This document shows, piece after piece, positions 5,358 to 5,812 of a stretch of 5,812 bases of DNA. The position numbers and the translations under genes were made by a program. The DNA comes from Parvibaculum sp. (lineage in GTDB: Bacteria > Pseudomonadota > Alphaproteobacteria > Parvibaculales > Parvibaculaceae), in assembly GCA_014359855.1 (NCBI GenBank), contig JACIYQ010000070.1:1-5812 (forward strand), in the 5' to 3' direction. Positions within the stretch are counted from its first letter, which is position 1; every line of letters begins with the position of its first letter. The notes beneath the pieces were generated by a model, which was given only the letters and a program-made list of their open reading frames with translations, ran no database searches and was not told the DNA's origin.

Positions 5358-5812
5358 ATGTCCAGCTTCAAATCCGATTTCCTGCGCGAACTTGAAGCGC
5401 GCGGCTTCATCCATCAGCTTTCCGACGCCGAGGCCCTCGACGAGGCCGCGACCGAAAAGATGGTGACGGGGTATATCGGCTTTGACGCCACGGCGGCGAG
5501 CCTCCATGCGGGCAGCCTCGTGCAGATCATGTTGCTGCGCTGGCTGCAGAAGGCCGGGCACAAGCCCATCGCTCTCATGGGTGGCGGTACGACGCGTATC
5601 GGCGATCCGAGCTTTCGCGACGATGCGCGGCCGCTGCTCACCGACGACAAGATCGACGAGAACCTCGCAGGCATCAAAAAAGTCTTCACCAGGTTCCTCA
5701 GCTTCGGAGATGGCAAGAGCGACGCCCTGATGGTGAACAACAGGGACTGGCTCGACGATCTCCGCTACATCGACTTCCTGCGCGATTATGGCCGGCACTT
5801 CTCGGTCAACCG
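5358..5812 (+). CDS. tyrS: Tyrosyl-tRNA synthetase, 5' part (truncated by window end)
   Basis: TyrRS charges tRNA-Tyr with tyrosine using ATP. Only the first 151 codons and part of the next are present; the complete enzyme is usually about 415-420 residues, so the KMSKS loop and the C-terminal tRNA-binding domain are missing because of the window edge, not gene damage. The class I Rossmann fold is clear: GYIGFDATAASLHAGSLVQI (38-57) carries the HIGH-type signature as H50-A-G-S, followed by AGHKPIALMGGGTTRIGDPS (66-85), which matches the tyrosine/ATP pocket segment of bacterial TyrRS, and MVNNRDWL (125-132). The final position of the HIGH motif is serine rather than histidine; to my knowledge HVGS/HAGS forms are usual in alphaproteobacterial TyrRS. 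The ATG at 5358 gives the expected N-terminus MSSFKSDFLRELEARGFIHQ; its SD is weak (GAG about 10 nt upstream). It is divergent from anmK. Confidence 0.96.
   Translation, partial: MSSFKSDFLRELEARGFIHQLSDAEALDEAATEKMVTGYIGFDATAASLHAGSLVQIMLLRWLQKAGHKPIALMGGGTTRIGDPSFRDDARPLLTDDKIDENLAGIKKVFTRFLSFGDGKSDALMVNNRDWLDDLRYIDFLRDYGRHFSVN

Noticed and set aside
5271..5798. A 175-codon minus-strand frame opposite tyrS
   Set aside because: The plus strand clearly encodes TyrRS with its motifs; the opposite frame has no recognisable features.

Overview
This window looks like an ordinary stretch of a GC-rich alphaproteobacterial chromosome. The evidence is an IscR-type regulator followed by an IscS/NifS-type cysteine desulfurase and then SufB, which is a mixed ISC/SUF layout common in that class, together with a TyrRS of the form I associate with alphaproteobacteria and a divergent anmK beside tyrS. 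A Parvibaculum-like or rhizobial relative is possible, but the genus cannot be fixed from the sequence alone.

Region 1 (bases 1-3192, minus strand) is the 5' half of an iron-sulfur cluster operon, read right to left: iscR (Rrf2-family [2Fe-2S] regulator), iscS-like cysteine desulfurase, then sufB (scaffold subunit of SufBCD). The iscS-iscR gap is 33 nt and the iscS-sufB gap is 1 nt. An ATG with a purine-rich leader sits on bases 3-1 just past sufB and is probably the start of the next operon gene, expected to be sufC. IscR should sense Fe-S status and control the operon, the desulfurase supplies persulfide sulfur from cysteine, and SufB (with SufC and SufD outside the window) assembles the cluster.

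Region 2 (3193-3504) is a 312-nt divergent intergenic region. It holds a good sigma70-like promoter candidate for iscR, a perfect 15-bp odd palindrome (TGGACAATTTGTCCA), and a weaker promoter candidate facing the other way.

Region 3 (3505-4161, plus) is a small alpha/beta hydrolase with a complete Ser-Asp-His triad and unknown substrate. It converges on region 4 (4165-5274, minus), anmK, the anhydro-N-acetylmuramic acid kinase of peptidoglycan recycling; the two stop codons are 3 nt apart, with a strong inverted repeat just inside the end of anmK. Region 5 (5275-5812) is an 83-nt divergent spacer and the first 151 complete codons of tyrS, which runs off the right edge.

No mobile element, tRNA, rRNA, CRISPR array or obvious novel system was seen. 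The points most worth a second look are in the iscR-hydrolase intergenic region and the choice of the iscR start codon.
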